Shown here one piece after another: positions 1-5,557 of a stretch of DNA of 6,807 nucleotides. The translations under genes were made by a program, and so were the position numbers. Source of the stretch: an uncultured Clostridia bacterium (GTDB lineage Bacteria; Bacillota; Clostridia; Christensenellales; CAG-138). The notes under the pieces were generated by a model. It was not told where the DNA came from, ran no database searches, and saw nothing but the letters and a program-made list of their open reading frames with translations. How positions within the stretch are numbered: the first letter of the stretch is position 1; each line of letters opens with the position of its first letter. Where the stretch lies: contig CALEPU010000074.1 in the NCBI GenBank assembly GCA_937913075.1, positions 1 through 6,807 of the forward strand, in the 5' to 3' direction.

Positions 1-68
1 ATGGCGCCGACGGTCAGGCGGCGGTTATCGTTAAAGCCAATAAGCGAAGAAAAAATAATAAACCATGA
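1..68 (+). CDS. C-terminal fragment of an upstream gene (tentative)
   Basis: Frame 3 of the + strand is open from the window edge to a TGA at 66-68 and reads GADGQAAVIVKANKRRKNNKP. A short hydrophobic stretch followed by a Lys/Arg/Asn-rich basic tail is a plausible protein C-terminus, and the orientation matches the next genes. The family cannot be recognised from 21 residues. Frame 1 is also open from the first base to a stop near 161, so the frame choice is not certain. No clear terminator follows before the promoter at 103. Confidence 0.35.
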   Translation, partial: GADGQAAVIVKANKRRKNNKP

Positions 69-102
69 CACAGCGCATAAAAATATACTCTCCCCCGCTG
101 CT

Positions 103-131
103 TTGACTTTTTCTTCTTTACGTGGTAAAAT
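103..131 (+). promoter_or_regulatory. Sigma-70-type promoter of the MATE leader
   Basis: The -35 element TTGACT (103-108) and the -10 element TAAAAT (126-131) each match consensus at five of six positions and are 17 bases apart. TGG at 123-125 gives an extended -10. The start of transcription would fall near 138, which leaves a leader of about 68 bases before the MATE start codon. This promoter lies upstream of the terminator hairpin, so every transcript from it must pass the terminator to reach the pump gene. Confidence 0.6.
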
Positions 132-151
132 CCTTTCGTTGAGTTGCAGCG

Positions 152-189
152 ATGCGTAAGTCCGAACCGGGCTTGCGCATTATTTTTTT
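152..189 (+). terminator. Rho-independent terminator in the MATE leader (probable attenuator)
   Basis: Bases 152-164 pair with 168-180 in a continuous 13-bp stem (two G-U pairs) closed by a 3-base AAC loop. The run TATTTTTTT follows at 181-189. This is a strong terminator on the + strand only. It ends just before the MATE ribosome binding site (GGAGG, 196-200), leaving no room for another promoter. A small rival hairpin, GCA (146-148) with TGC (153-155) around a GCGA loop, would break the base of the stem and might be part of an antiterminator. It could instead simply end the upstream transcript, but the promoter at 103-131 makes attenuation the better reading. Confidence 0.8.
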
Positions 190-205
190 GCGACCGGAGG
201 CATAA
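152..205 (+). CDS. Putative 17-codon leader peptide upstream of the MATE gene
   Basis: ATG at 152-154 opens a short ORF encoding MRKSEPGLRIIFLRPEA. Its TAA stop (203-205) directly abuts the MATE ATG at 206 and is in the same frame. The ORF covers the whole terminator hairpin and the MATE ribosome binding site, so a ribosome on it would affect both. The peptide has two Leu-Arg pairs and a Leu-Arg-Pro; such motifs occur in regulatory stalling peptides ahead of antibiotic-resistance genes, but that likeness is only suggestive. The weakness is its own ribosome binding site: only a GAG at 141-143 is visible, about 8 bases upstream. It could be a chance ORF. Confidence 0.35.
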   Translation: MRKSEPGLRIIFLRPEA

Positions 206-1651
206 ATGGAAAATTTACAGAGCAATTTGGCGACCGAGAGGGTGAGCGTTTTGATGCGCAGGTATGCTCTGCCCTGCATAATATCCCTGCTCGTGGGAGC
301 GCTTTACAACATAGTCGATCAGATATTCATAGCCAACGCGGAATATCTCGGCTCATACGGCAACGCGGCGAACACAGTGGTTTTTCCGCTGACCGTTATA
401 GCGCTTGCGGTTGCCGTCTGTATTGGCGACGGCTGCTGCGCGCAGGTGAGCGGGCTTTTAGGCGGCGGCAGAGCAGACAAGGCGCGGCGCTCCATAGGCA
501 ACGCCGTGCTGCTCACGGTGATATCGAGCTTGGTGCTGACAGGCGTATATCTTATGTTTGCTTCGCAGCTTATCATCGCCTTCGGCGGGAGCGTGAATGA
601 GCAGACGGAAAAATTCGCGGAAGAGTATCTGTTTTACATAACGCTCGGTCTGCCCTTTTACATGTTCGGGCAAGCGATGAACCCTATTATACGTGCGGAC
701 GGCAGTCCCCGCTTTGCTATGGTCTGCACTCTCTGCGGCGCGGTGCTCAACATGATACTCGACCCCGTATTCATTTATATTTTTAAATGGGGCATGATGG
801 GCGCGGCGGTAGCCACGGTTATAGGGCAGGCAGTGACTGCGCTGCTTTCCGTTTGGTACCTTTTGCATTTGAAGAGCGTTAAATTAGACCGCGGCTCGTA
901 TGTTTTGCGCGGCAAGGTGATAGGCAGGATGATATCGCTGGGGCTGTGCAGCTTTCTCTCGCAGATATCGCTCGTTGCGGCGATGGCGGCGATAAACAAT
1001 ATGCTTAGGAAGTACGGTGCGCTCGACCCCGTTTTCGGGCTCGAACAGTACGCGCAGATACCGATGGCGGTCGTCGGCATAGTGATGAAGTTCTTTCAGA
1101 TAGTCATCTCGATAGTCGTCGGTATGGCGGCGGGCTGCATACCGATAGTGGGCTTCAATATGGGTGCGGCGAAATTCGACCGTGTTAAGAAGCTTTTTAC
1201 CCTGCTGCTCATCTGCGAGGCGGCTGTCGGGCTTGCGGCACTTTTAGCCGTGGAGCTGTTCCCTCGGGGGCTTATAGGCATATTCGGCGCGGCGAATGAG
1301 AGCGCATACTACACCGAGTTCGCGGTACGAGCCTTCCGCATTTACCTTTGCATGATGGTGCTCGCCTGCGTTAACAAGGCGACCTTCATATTCCTCCAAG
1401 CGATGGGCAAGGCCGTCGCCTCCACAGCGCTTTCGATGGTAAGGGAGATAGTCTTCGGCGTGGGCTTCGCGCTGCTGCTGCCTGTGTTCTTCGGGCTGGA
1501 CGGAGTGCTTTATTCCATGCCCGTATCGGACCTTTTGACGGCGATCGTCGGTTTTGTCATCATACTGCACACCTACCGCCAGCTCGATGCAAAAGCAGCA
1601 ATGGCGGATGCCGCAGCCAATACCGCCGCGCAGGTGACGCTTGCGTCATAA
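206..1651 (+). CDS. MATE family multidrug/cation antiporter (MepA-like)
   Basis: A 481-residue integral membrane protein, the usual length for MATE transporters. These export cationic drugs or metabolites across the cytoplasmic membrane in exchange for Na+ or H+. The N-terminal pattern LATERVSVLMRRYALP, then ALYNIVDQIFI (residues 32-42) and GNAANTVVFPL (52-62), is typical of the MepA/NorM-like bacterial branch. Asp38 in the first membrane helix sits where MATE proteins have their conserved cation-coupling Asp. About twelve hydrophobic helices form two halves, roughly residues 15-220 and 235-465, and the end is an Ala-rich tail. ATG at 206 is preceded by GGAGG at 196-200. Expression is probably controlled through the terminator and possible leader peptide just upstream. 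The substrate cannot be told from sequence. No convincing terminator is seen after the stop. Confidence 0.93.
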   Translation: MENLQSNLATERVSVLMRRYALPCIISLLVGALYNIVDQIFIANAEYLGSYGNAANTVVFPLTVIALAVAVCIGDGCCAQVSGLLGGGRADKARRSIGNAVLLTVISSLVLTGVYLMFASQLIIAFGGSVNEQTEKFAEEYLFYITLGLPFYMFGQAMNPIIRADGSPRFAMVCTLCGAVLNMILDPVFIYIFKWGMMGAAVATVIGQAVTALLSVWYLLHLKSVKLDRGSYVLRGKVIGRMISLGLCSFLSQISLVAAMAAINNMLRKYGALDPVFGLEQYAQIPMAVVGIVMKFFQIVISIVVGMAAGCIPIVGFNMGAAKFDRVKKLFTLLLICEAAVGLAALLAVELFPRGLIGIFGAANESAYYTEFAVRAFRIYLCMMVLACVNKATFIFLQAMGKAVASTALSMVREIVFGVGFALLLPVFFGLDGVLYSMPVSDLLTAIVGFVIILHTYRQLDAKAAMADAAANTAAQVTLAS

Positions 1652-1656
1652 CAAGA

Positions 1657-1685
1657 TTGACCGCCGGGGGTTTTTACATTATAAT
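1657..1685 (+). promoter_or_regulatory. Consensus sigma-70 promoter for the HEXXH protein/ribF unit
   Basis: TTGACC (1657-1662) and a perfect TATAAT (1680-1685) are separated by 17 bases. Transcription would start near 1692, giving a leader of about 20 bases with an AAAGGAG ribosome binding site at 1702-1708. The promoter starts 5 bases after the MATE stop codon, so the two downstream genes can be expressed independently of the attenuated pump gene. Confidence 0.75.
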
Positions 1686-1714
1686 ATCGTCAACAAACGT
1701 TAAAGGAGCGTCGC

Positions 1715-2290
1715 TTGGAAGGCAGAGAGCACAAAACGGGCCTTATATCGCGTTTGCCGCGGCATTGTCGGGCGGCGCTTTTTGTGCTGCTGCAATGGAC
1801 ATGGGGGCTGCCGCAGAACCTTGTCGGGCTGTTGGTATTGCTCCTATTGGGCAGGCAGGAGCGGTTCCGTTTTCACGGCGCAGTCGTCACTCTGTTTAAA
1901 AAGAACCGATTGTTCAGCCAAAACGGAGCGTTTTCTCTCGGCACTTTCATATTCATACCGCAGAGCTGGGGAGAAGATTTCTGCCGCCGCATAGCCATAC
2001 ATGAGTACGGACACACCGTGCAGTCCATGATATTGGGGCCCTTATATCTGCCTGCCGTCGGGCTGCCCTCCGTGATATGGTCGGGCGTTTGGTCGAGAAG
2101 CAAGGCCCTTGTCCGCCAAAGCGAAGCGGCAAAGCAGAGCGCCCGCGGCGGGAAAACGGCAAGCATCGGCGCCGCGAGGCTGAAACGCGCGCAGCACACC
2201 GCCTCGACAAGGTACACGGCAAGATATCCCGAGAACTGGGCGAACGTCCTCGGCGAATATGCAACGGGCGAGCGCCCGCCGGAGCATTGA
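1715..2290 (+). CDS. Small membrane protein with HEYGH (HEXXH) motif, putative metalloprotease-like
   Basis: A 191-residue protein with no assigned function that I can name. The start is TTG at 1715, chosen because AAAGGAG (1702-1708) sits 6 bases upstream and the promoter at 1657-1685 fits. Residues about 20-46 form a hydrophobic, likely membrane-spanning segment. H96-E97-Y98-G99-H100 matches the zinc-binding HEXXH signature and is followed by a second hydrophobic stretch, about 101-125 (QSMILGPLYLPAVGLPSVIW). The C-terminal third is basic and hydrophilic and ends with a PENWANVLGEY segment. Similar short HEYGH proteins with the ILGPLYL stretch occur, as I recall, as hypothetical proteins in Clostridia. 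A membrane metalloprotease role is inferred from the motif only; a third zinc ligand is not identified. The next gene starts 5 bases after the stop, so the two are probably cotranscribed. Confidence 0.75.
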   Translation: MEGREHKTGLISRLPRHCRAALFVLLQWTWGLPQNLVGLLVLLLLGRQERFRFHGAVVTLFKKNRLFSQNGAFSLGTFIFIPQSWGEDFCRRIAIHEYGHTVQSMILGPLYLPAVGLPSVIWSGVWSRSKALVRQSEAAKQSARGGKTASIGAARLKRAQHTASTRYTARYPENWANVLGEYATGERPPEH

Positions 2291-2295
2291 TTTAT

Positions 2296-2880
2296 ATGGA
2301 AATGACCGACAACATATTTTACCGTCCCGCTTTGCCCACCGCGATAGCGCTCGGCACGTTTGACGGGGTGCATCTGGGTCATCGGGCGGTGATATCCGCC
2401 GCGGTGGAGTTGGCGCGGGCTGATAAGCTTATGCCCGCGGTGTTCACCTTTGCCGATCTGCCCCGCAACTCATTCCTTCCCGAGGGCGAACGCATACCGG
2501 CGCTTTGCAGCGCTGAGGAGAAGGCGGGGCTTATCGGCAAGCTCGGAGTCGAGCTTTTGATATGCCCTCGGTTTGAGCACCTTCGTTATATGCCTGCGGA
2601 GGAATTTATTGAGGACGTGCTGATCGGCGCTCTCAAAGCAAAGCACATAGTTTGCGGCTATGATCACCGCTTCGGAGCGGGCGGAAAAGGCGACGCGGAG
2701 CTTTTGATGCGTATTTGCCGCGGCTACGGCGCAGGCGTAACGGTCGTACCTCCGGTGCTGTATTCGGGCAGACGCATAAGCTCGACAGACGTCAGAGCCG
2801 CGCTTGCCGCAGGCGAGGTTGAAAAGGCCGAAGCAATGCTGGGACGCTCGCTCTCGGCGAAGCCGCGCTTTGACCGTTAA
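2296..2880 (+). CDS. ribF: RibF-type FAD synthetase (FMN adenylyltransferase) domain, without riboflavin kinase domain
   Basis: A 194-residue protein matching the N-terminal nucleotidyltransferase half of RibF, which makes FAD from FMN and ATP in the cytoplasm. The motifs are GTFDGVHLGH (residues 20-29, the HxGH-type ATP site), GYDHRFG (121-127) and ISSTDVR (161-167, the SSTxxR motif). The family pattern continues through LAAGEVEKAEAMLGRS (170-185) and the protein stops where the kinase domain would begin. Full RibF is about 310 residues, and no kinase remnant follows: a terminator region begins within about 25 bases. ATG at 2296 is favoured because GGAG (2281-2284) lies 11 bases upstream and homology begins just after it. 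ATG at 2302 is the alternative; a longer reading from 2077 would overlap the preceding gene and adds no recognisable domain. The preceding gene ends 5 bases upstream. True substrate use cannot be settled from sequence. Confidence 0.85.
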   Translation: MEMTDNIFYRPALPTAIALGTFDGVHLGHRAVISAAVELARADKLMPAVFTFADLPRNSFLPEGERIPALCSAEEKAGLIGKLGVELLICPRFEHLRYMPAEEFIEDVLIGALKAKHIVCGYDHRFGAGGKGDAELLMRICRGYGAGVTVVPPVLYSGRRISSTDVRAALAAGEVEKAEAMLGRSLSAKPRFDR

Positions 2881-2903
2881 AGAGAAGATCGAAAAACCGA
2901 AGG

Positions 2904-2937
2904 AAATAAAAAGCACACGGTGTTGCTATCGTGTGCT
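2904..2937 (-). terminator. Terminator of the leftward four-gene operon
   Basis: Bases 2912-2919 (AGCACACG) pair perfectly with 2930-2937 (CGTGTGCT) around a 10-base loop. Read on the minus strand the stem is followed by TTTTATTT (2911-2904), a good Rho-independent terminator about 115 bases beyond the last operon gene. Read on the + strand only CTCTT follows, so it is a weak terminator for the ribF unit, though it may act in both directions. Confidence 0.75.
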
Positions 2938-2956
2938 CTTACGGCTCCGGACCGCC

Positions 2957-3016
2957 CTGTGATTCGGAACCGTCCGGCAGTATGAGTCCCCCTTGACCTG
3001 CTGCCGGCGGTCACAG
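2957..3016. other. Imperfect 60-base hairpin in the convergent gap, function unknown
   Basis: The continuous 16-base arm 3001-3016 pairs fully with three blocks: 2957-2962 (CTGTGA), 2970-2972 (CCG) and 2974-2980 (CCGGCAG). A 7-base bulge (TTCGGAA, 2963-2969) and a single T bulge (2973) lie on the other arm, and the loop is 20 bases (2981-3000). A rival pairing, GACCGCC (2950-2956) with GGCGGTC (3006-3012), excludes part of it. No T-run follows on either strand, so it is not an ordinary terminator. It would lie in the 3' untranslated RNA of both converging transcripts, and might protect an mRNA end or be a small structured RNA. Confidence 0.45.
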
Positions 3017-3050
3017 AACGATATAGAGCGGAGTCGTCAGCGAAAAGGTA

Positions 3051-3416
3051 TCAGAACGCACCCTGACTGTTGAGCAGAGCAATGCAAAGTATAAGGACGA
3101 TAATCGTTGCAGCGCCCGCAACCATACCAATTATCGAAAGTATCTTCGCTGCTTTCAGCTTTCCGCAGGCACAGCCGGCTTCGTAAGCCTTTTTTACCTT
3201 GGAAGAGCCGATAACGCTCAGTATAATGCCGACTATGGCTACATAGCCCGTTACAGAGCAAATCAACCCCGCAAGCGACATGCCAAACGCGGAATTGACG
3301 AGCTTCTGCTTCCACGGCTCGAGTGCAGGCTGTGTTTTTGACACCGGCGTTCCGCACTGCGGGCAGACGGCGGCATCCTCCGACAGTGTTATTCCACAAG
3401 TTCCACAAGTTCTCAT
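3051..3416 (-). CDS. Zinc-ribbon protein with two transmembrane helices (DUF4190-like)
   Basis: A 121-residue protein, last gene of the leftward operon. An N-terminal zinc ribbon is formed by C4-x2-C7 and C18-x2-C21. A short linker leads to two hydrophobic helices, about 43-70 and 90-115, in a layout like the small two-helix DUF4190 membrane domain. Two further Cys (C82, C84) lie in the loop between the helices. The ribbon probably faces the cytoplasm. ATG at 3414-3416 has AAAAGGAG (3434-3427) 10 bases upstream. A 76-base gap separates it from the Sel1 gene, longer than the other operon gaps, but no strong promoter or terminator is seen there. The function is unknown; zinc-ribbon membrane proteins of this kind are common and mostly uncharacterised. 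Confidence 0.85.
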   Translation of the reverse strand: MRTCGTCGITLSEDAAVCPQCGTPVSKTQPALEPWKQKLVNSAFGMSLAGLICSVTGYVAIVGIILSVIGSSKVKKAYEAGCACGKLKAAKILSIIGMVAGAATIIVLILCIALLNSQGAF

Positions 3417-3492
3417 GTGCAGAATTCTCCTTTTAAATACTTATATAATTCGTTCAACAATGGAAGCATGGGCATAGGCTCGGCTGAGGGCG

Positions 3493-5055
3493 TTAAGCCA
3501 AGCTTATCCCATTGGAGCGAATAAAGTCGATCGCGCTCTTGTTGCCATGCGAAGCAGAACGCCTCATCCAATAGGCACAGATGTTGAGATTCTGTTCCGT
3601 TCCCCAACCGTTATAGTACATTATTCCAAGGTCGTATTCCGAATCCGGATCGGATTTCAGAGCATATTTTTCATATATGCGGAACGCAGCCAAATACCGC
3701 TGGGTTCGTTTGAACACTATTGCCAATATCCTTTCGGTGCCGCGCAGAGCATTCTCATCGTTCCCGGCAAGGGAAAGAGCGGCGTTCAAATACTTTTCCG
3801 CTGCCTGCAAATCGCAATACCCAAGAAGCCCGTCAGCGTTTATGATACCAAGATATTGATTGGCAGCAAAATTTCCGGAAGGCGCAAGCTCAGTTGCGAT
3901 ATCCTGCGTAGCGCGATAGTTTTTTGCGGTACCAATACCCAGAAAGTACATTTTCATCAGGTTTTCCTTTGCTTGGGTGTTGCCTAATTCAACTGCTTTT
4001 TTAGTGTAGAAAAATGCTTTTGCGGTATCTTGGGGAAGGCAATCATCGCCATTTACATAATCGACCGCAACCCCCATCATTGCTTCTCCGCCGCCTTGGG
4101 GATATTTCGACGAATAATCGATCAACGTTTTATATATCTCGCCATCGTAGCTTTTCCCCTCAAGTCTTGCTCTTACTGCGCAAAGATTTATATACTCGCG
4201 AACGAATTTGCTCGGAGCATCAGATCTAAATGGGACAGCCTTCTGATATGCGCTTATAGCTTTGTTTAAACAATTGACGTCGCCCCTCTGTGCGGAATAA
4301 TCATCGATGTATAGACCAAAGTAGGCAGCGCCCTGTAATTCTAACGTATTTAATATCGCAACGCGCGCATCTGGTTCCGGATAGAACGTACAGCGCATTT
4401 GATCAAGCGCAGTATCAAGCTGATCCGGTTTTTCTATTTCGCAAACGTGCCCGCGCTTACTGAACTTCAATGAATTTGCGCAGGACGAAAGAAGTTGACC
4501 GGCTACGTACTTAAATACTTTATCGCAATTGATGCATTTTTGTTTTAATTCTGCGATCCATTCTTTAAGTTCGCCTGTTGATAAATCTGACGAAGCGCAC
4601 ATTTCGGCATAGTGGTCAGCTTTGGATTTATCTATTTCAATACCGTACAATCCCGTGCTGTAGATGAAAGCAAGATATCTGTACGCATCACTTGCTCCGT
4701 TTGAGGCGGCATTGTCAAACCATGCGATCTGCTTTTCAATGCTGAAATGTTCCCAATCTATCCCTAATAATGCCATTGACCCAGCATCATCATTTGCTGA
4801 TGCTAAATGCTCTAAAGCTATCTTATATGCCATTCCCTCATCAGCAGGAGTTCCTACTCCATGAGCGTATGCTATGACGAGATTAACTGCGGCAAAATGG
4901 TCTGACGGGTCAAGTCTGTAAATATTGCAGTATAGAGCAAAAGCGCGTTCGTGATTGATGTCGGGGCTGTTTTTATCCGCGTATTTTGCCGCAAGCTCTT
5001 TCATCGCGTCCAGATCGCCTTCTTCGGCTTTTTTAATCAATTCTGCATCTATCAT
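3493..5055 (-). CDS. Sel1-repeat (TPR-like) protein
   Basis: A 520-residue soluble protein with no signal peptide or membrane segment. It is made of degenerate Sel1-like helical repeats, which generally act as protein-interaction scaffolds. Clear repeat units are near residues 110-150 (SDAYRYLAFIYSTGLYGIEI), 325-370 (DYVNGDDCLPQDTAKAFFYT), 370-400 (AKENLMKMYFLGIGTAKNY) and at the C-terminus (EYDLGIMYYNGWGTEQN). The centre, about 160-310, is less regular and holds several Cys. ATG at 5053-5055 follows CTCCT on the + strand (AGGAG at 5067-5063 on the coding strand) by 7 bases. The start is 15 bases after the stop of the preceding gene, so the two are probably translated from one mRNA. A sampled stretch looks less G+C-rich (about 45%) than a stretch of the MATE gene (about 53%). 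The partner of the scaffold is unknown; the Cys-rich and zinc-ribbon neighbours are candidates. Confidence 0.88.
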   Translation of the reverse strand: MIDAELIKKAEEGDLDAMKELAAKYADKNSPDINHERAFALYCNIYRLDPSDHFAAVNLVIAYAHGVGTPADEGMAYKIALEHLASANDDAGSMALLGIDWEHFSIEKQIAWFDNAASNGASDAYRYLAFIYSTGLYGIEIDKSKADHYAEMCASSDLSTGELKEWIAELKQKCINCDKVFKYVAGQLLSSCANSLKFSKRGHVCEIEKPDQLDTALDQMRCTFYPEPDARVAILNTLELQGAAYFGLYIDDYSAQRGDVNCLNKAISAYQKAVPFRSDAPSKFVREYINLCAVRARLEGKSYDGEIYKTLIDYSSKYPQGGGEAMMGVAVDYVNGDDCLPQDTAKAFFYTKKAVELGNTQAKENLMKMYFLGIGTAKNYRATQDIATELAPSGNFAANQYLGIINADGLLGYCDLQAAEKYLNAALSLAGNDENALRGTERILAIVFKRTQRYLAAFRIYEKYALKSDPDSEYDLGIMYYNGWGTEQNLNICAYWMRRSASHGNKSAIDFIRSNGISLA

Positions 5056-5070
5056 TTTCCTACTCCTGCA

Positions 5071-5541
5071 TCAGCTCAGGTACTTGCATTTAAGCATTTC
5101 GGCATAGCTTTTATATCGGGTGTACGCCGAATCGAGCTCGCCGTCGTCTATCAGTGCGACGCAAGGTGCGACAAGCTCACGGTACATTGCCTCAAAGACT
5201 TTCCGCGGCAGCGCTTCCGTTTCGTTTATGACCGAAATGATCTGTGGTGCGACGAAGTAATATTCGCATATCTCCTCATTGCCGTTGGGGAGTCTTTTAA
5301 TATAGCCGTCGCGGAAGGAACGCAGCACCTGCAGCTCCCTGCAGTCATCCGGCAGCCCCATGGCTTCGGTGCAGGCGGTTGTAAGATAGCAGCCGCCGGA
5401 GGAGGAATCCTGCCCCTTATAGATAGGACAGTCTCTGTAATCGTACCCGCGGCAGTATTTGTAGTAGACGTCTTCGTTTACATCCTTGCCCGACTTCCTG
5501 CATGCAAAATGATTGTTCCACCAATAAAACGGACAACTCAT
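5071..5541 (-). CDS. Cys-rich protein with CFI-box-like domain
   Basis: A 156-residue protein from ATG at 5541-5539. The ATG two codons earlier (5547-5545) is only 2 bases from the GGAGG, while 5541 is 8 bases away, so the latter is preferred. The N-terminus has four Cys (C3, C14, C30, C38) among many aromatic residues, which may bind zinc or another metal. A Ser/Gly linker (45-50) leads to GGCYLTTAC, then GLPDDCRELQVLRSFRDGY (62-80) and EYYFVAPQI. This resembles the domain called CFI-box-CTERM, whose pattern is C-[FY]-[IL]-x-T-A followed by LRxFRD. Proteins with this layout are widespread in Clostridia as hypothetical proteins. No enzymatic function is known to me. It lies between the coiled-coil zinc-ribbon gene (14-base gap) and the Sel1 gene (15-base gap), in the middle of the operon. 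Confidence 0.85.
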   Translation of the reverse strand: MSCPFYWWNNHFACRKSGKDVNEDVYYKYCRGYDYRDCPIYKGQDSSSGGCYLTTACTEAMGLPDDCRELQVLRSFRDGYIKRLPNGNEEICEYYFVAPQIISVINETEALPRKVFEAMYRELVAPCVALIDDGELDSAYTRYKSYAEMLKCKYLS

Positions 5542-5549
5542 AGGCATCT

Positions 5550-5557
5550 CCTCCTTT
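5550..5557 (-). promoter_or_regulatory. Ribosome binding site that decides the start of the CFI-box gene
   Basis: AAAGGAGG runs from 5557 to 5550 on the minus strand and shares its first two A with the TAA stop (5558-5556) of the upstream gene. It is 2 bases from the first ATG (5547) and 8 bases from the second (5541). Only the second spacing is efficient. The overlap with the upstream stop suggests translational coupling. Confidence 0.7.

Noticed and set aside
1..178. Minus-strand open frame running out of the left edge with a hydrophobic stretch (FLCAVSWFIIFSSLIGF)
   Set aside because: It has no credible start codon with a ribosome binding site, it crosses the MATE promoter and terminator hairpin, and its hydrophobicity comes from the A/T-rich leader.
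1657..1899. 80-codon + strand ORF starting between the MATE and HEYGH genes
   Set aside because: Its TTG start is the -35 element of the promoter, it has no ribosome binding site, and it is out of frame within the HEYGH gene.
2077..2295. Longer N-terminus for the RibF-like protein starting at ATG 2077
   Set aside because: It would overlap the HEYGH gene by more than 200 bases, the extra 73 residues are basic and low-complexity without family likeness, and the RibF homology begins just after 2296.
2957..3016. Integron attC site, suggested by the bulged hairpin
   Set aside because: The ends are CTGTGA/TCACAG and lack the RYYYAAC and GTTRRRY core sites; no integrase or cassette array is present.
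3417..3492. Internal promoter before the small zinc-ribbon gene (TATATAAG near 3440)
   Set aside because: No acceptable -35 is found 16-18 bases from the AT-rich stretch, so a separate promoter is not supported.
3413..3607. 64-codon minus-strand ORF overlapping the end of the Sel1 gene and sharing ATGA with the zinc-ribbon gene
   Set aside because: It lies mostly within the Sel1 coding region in another frame and has no recognisable domain. The Sel1 protein ends naturally after a complete repeat, so this is probably chance.
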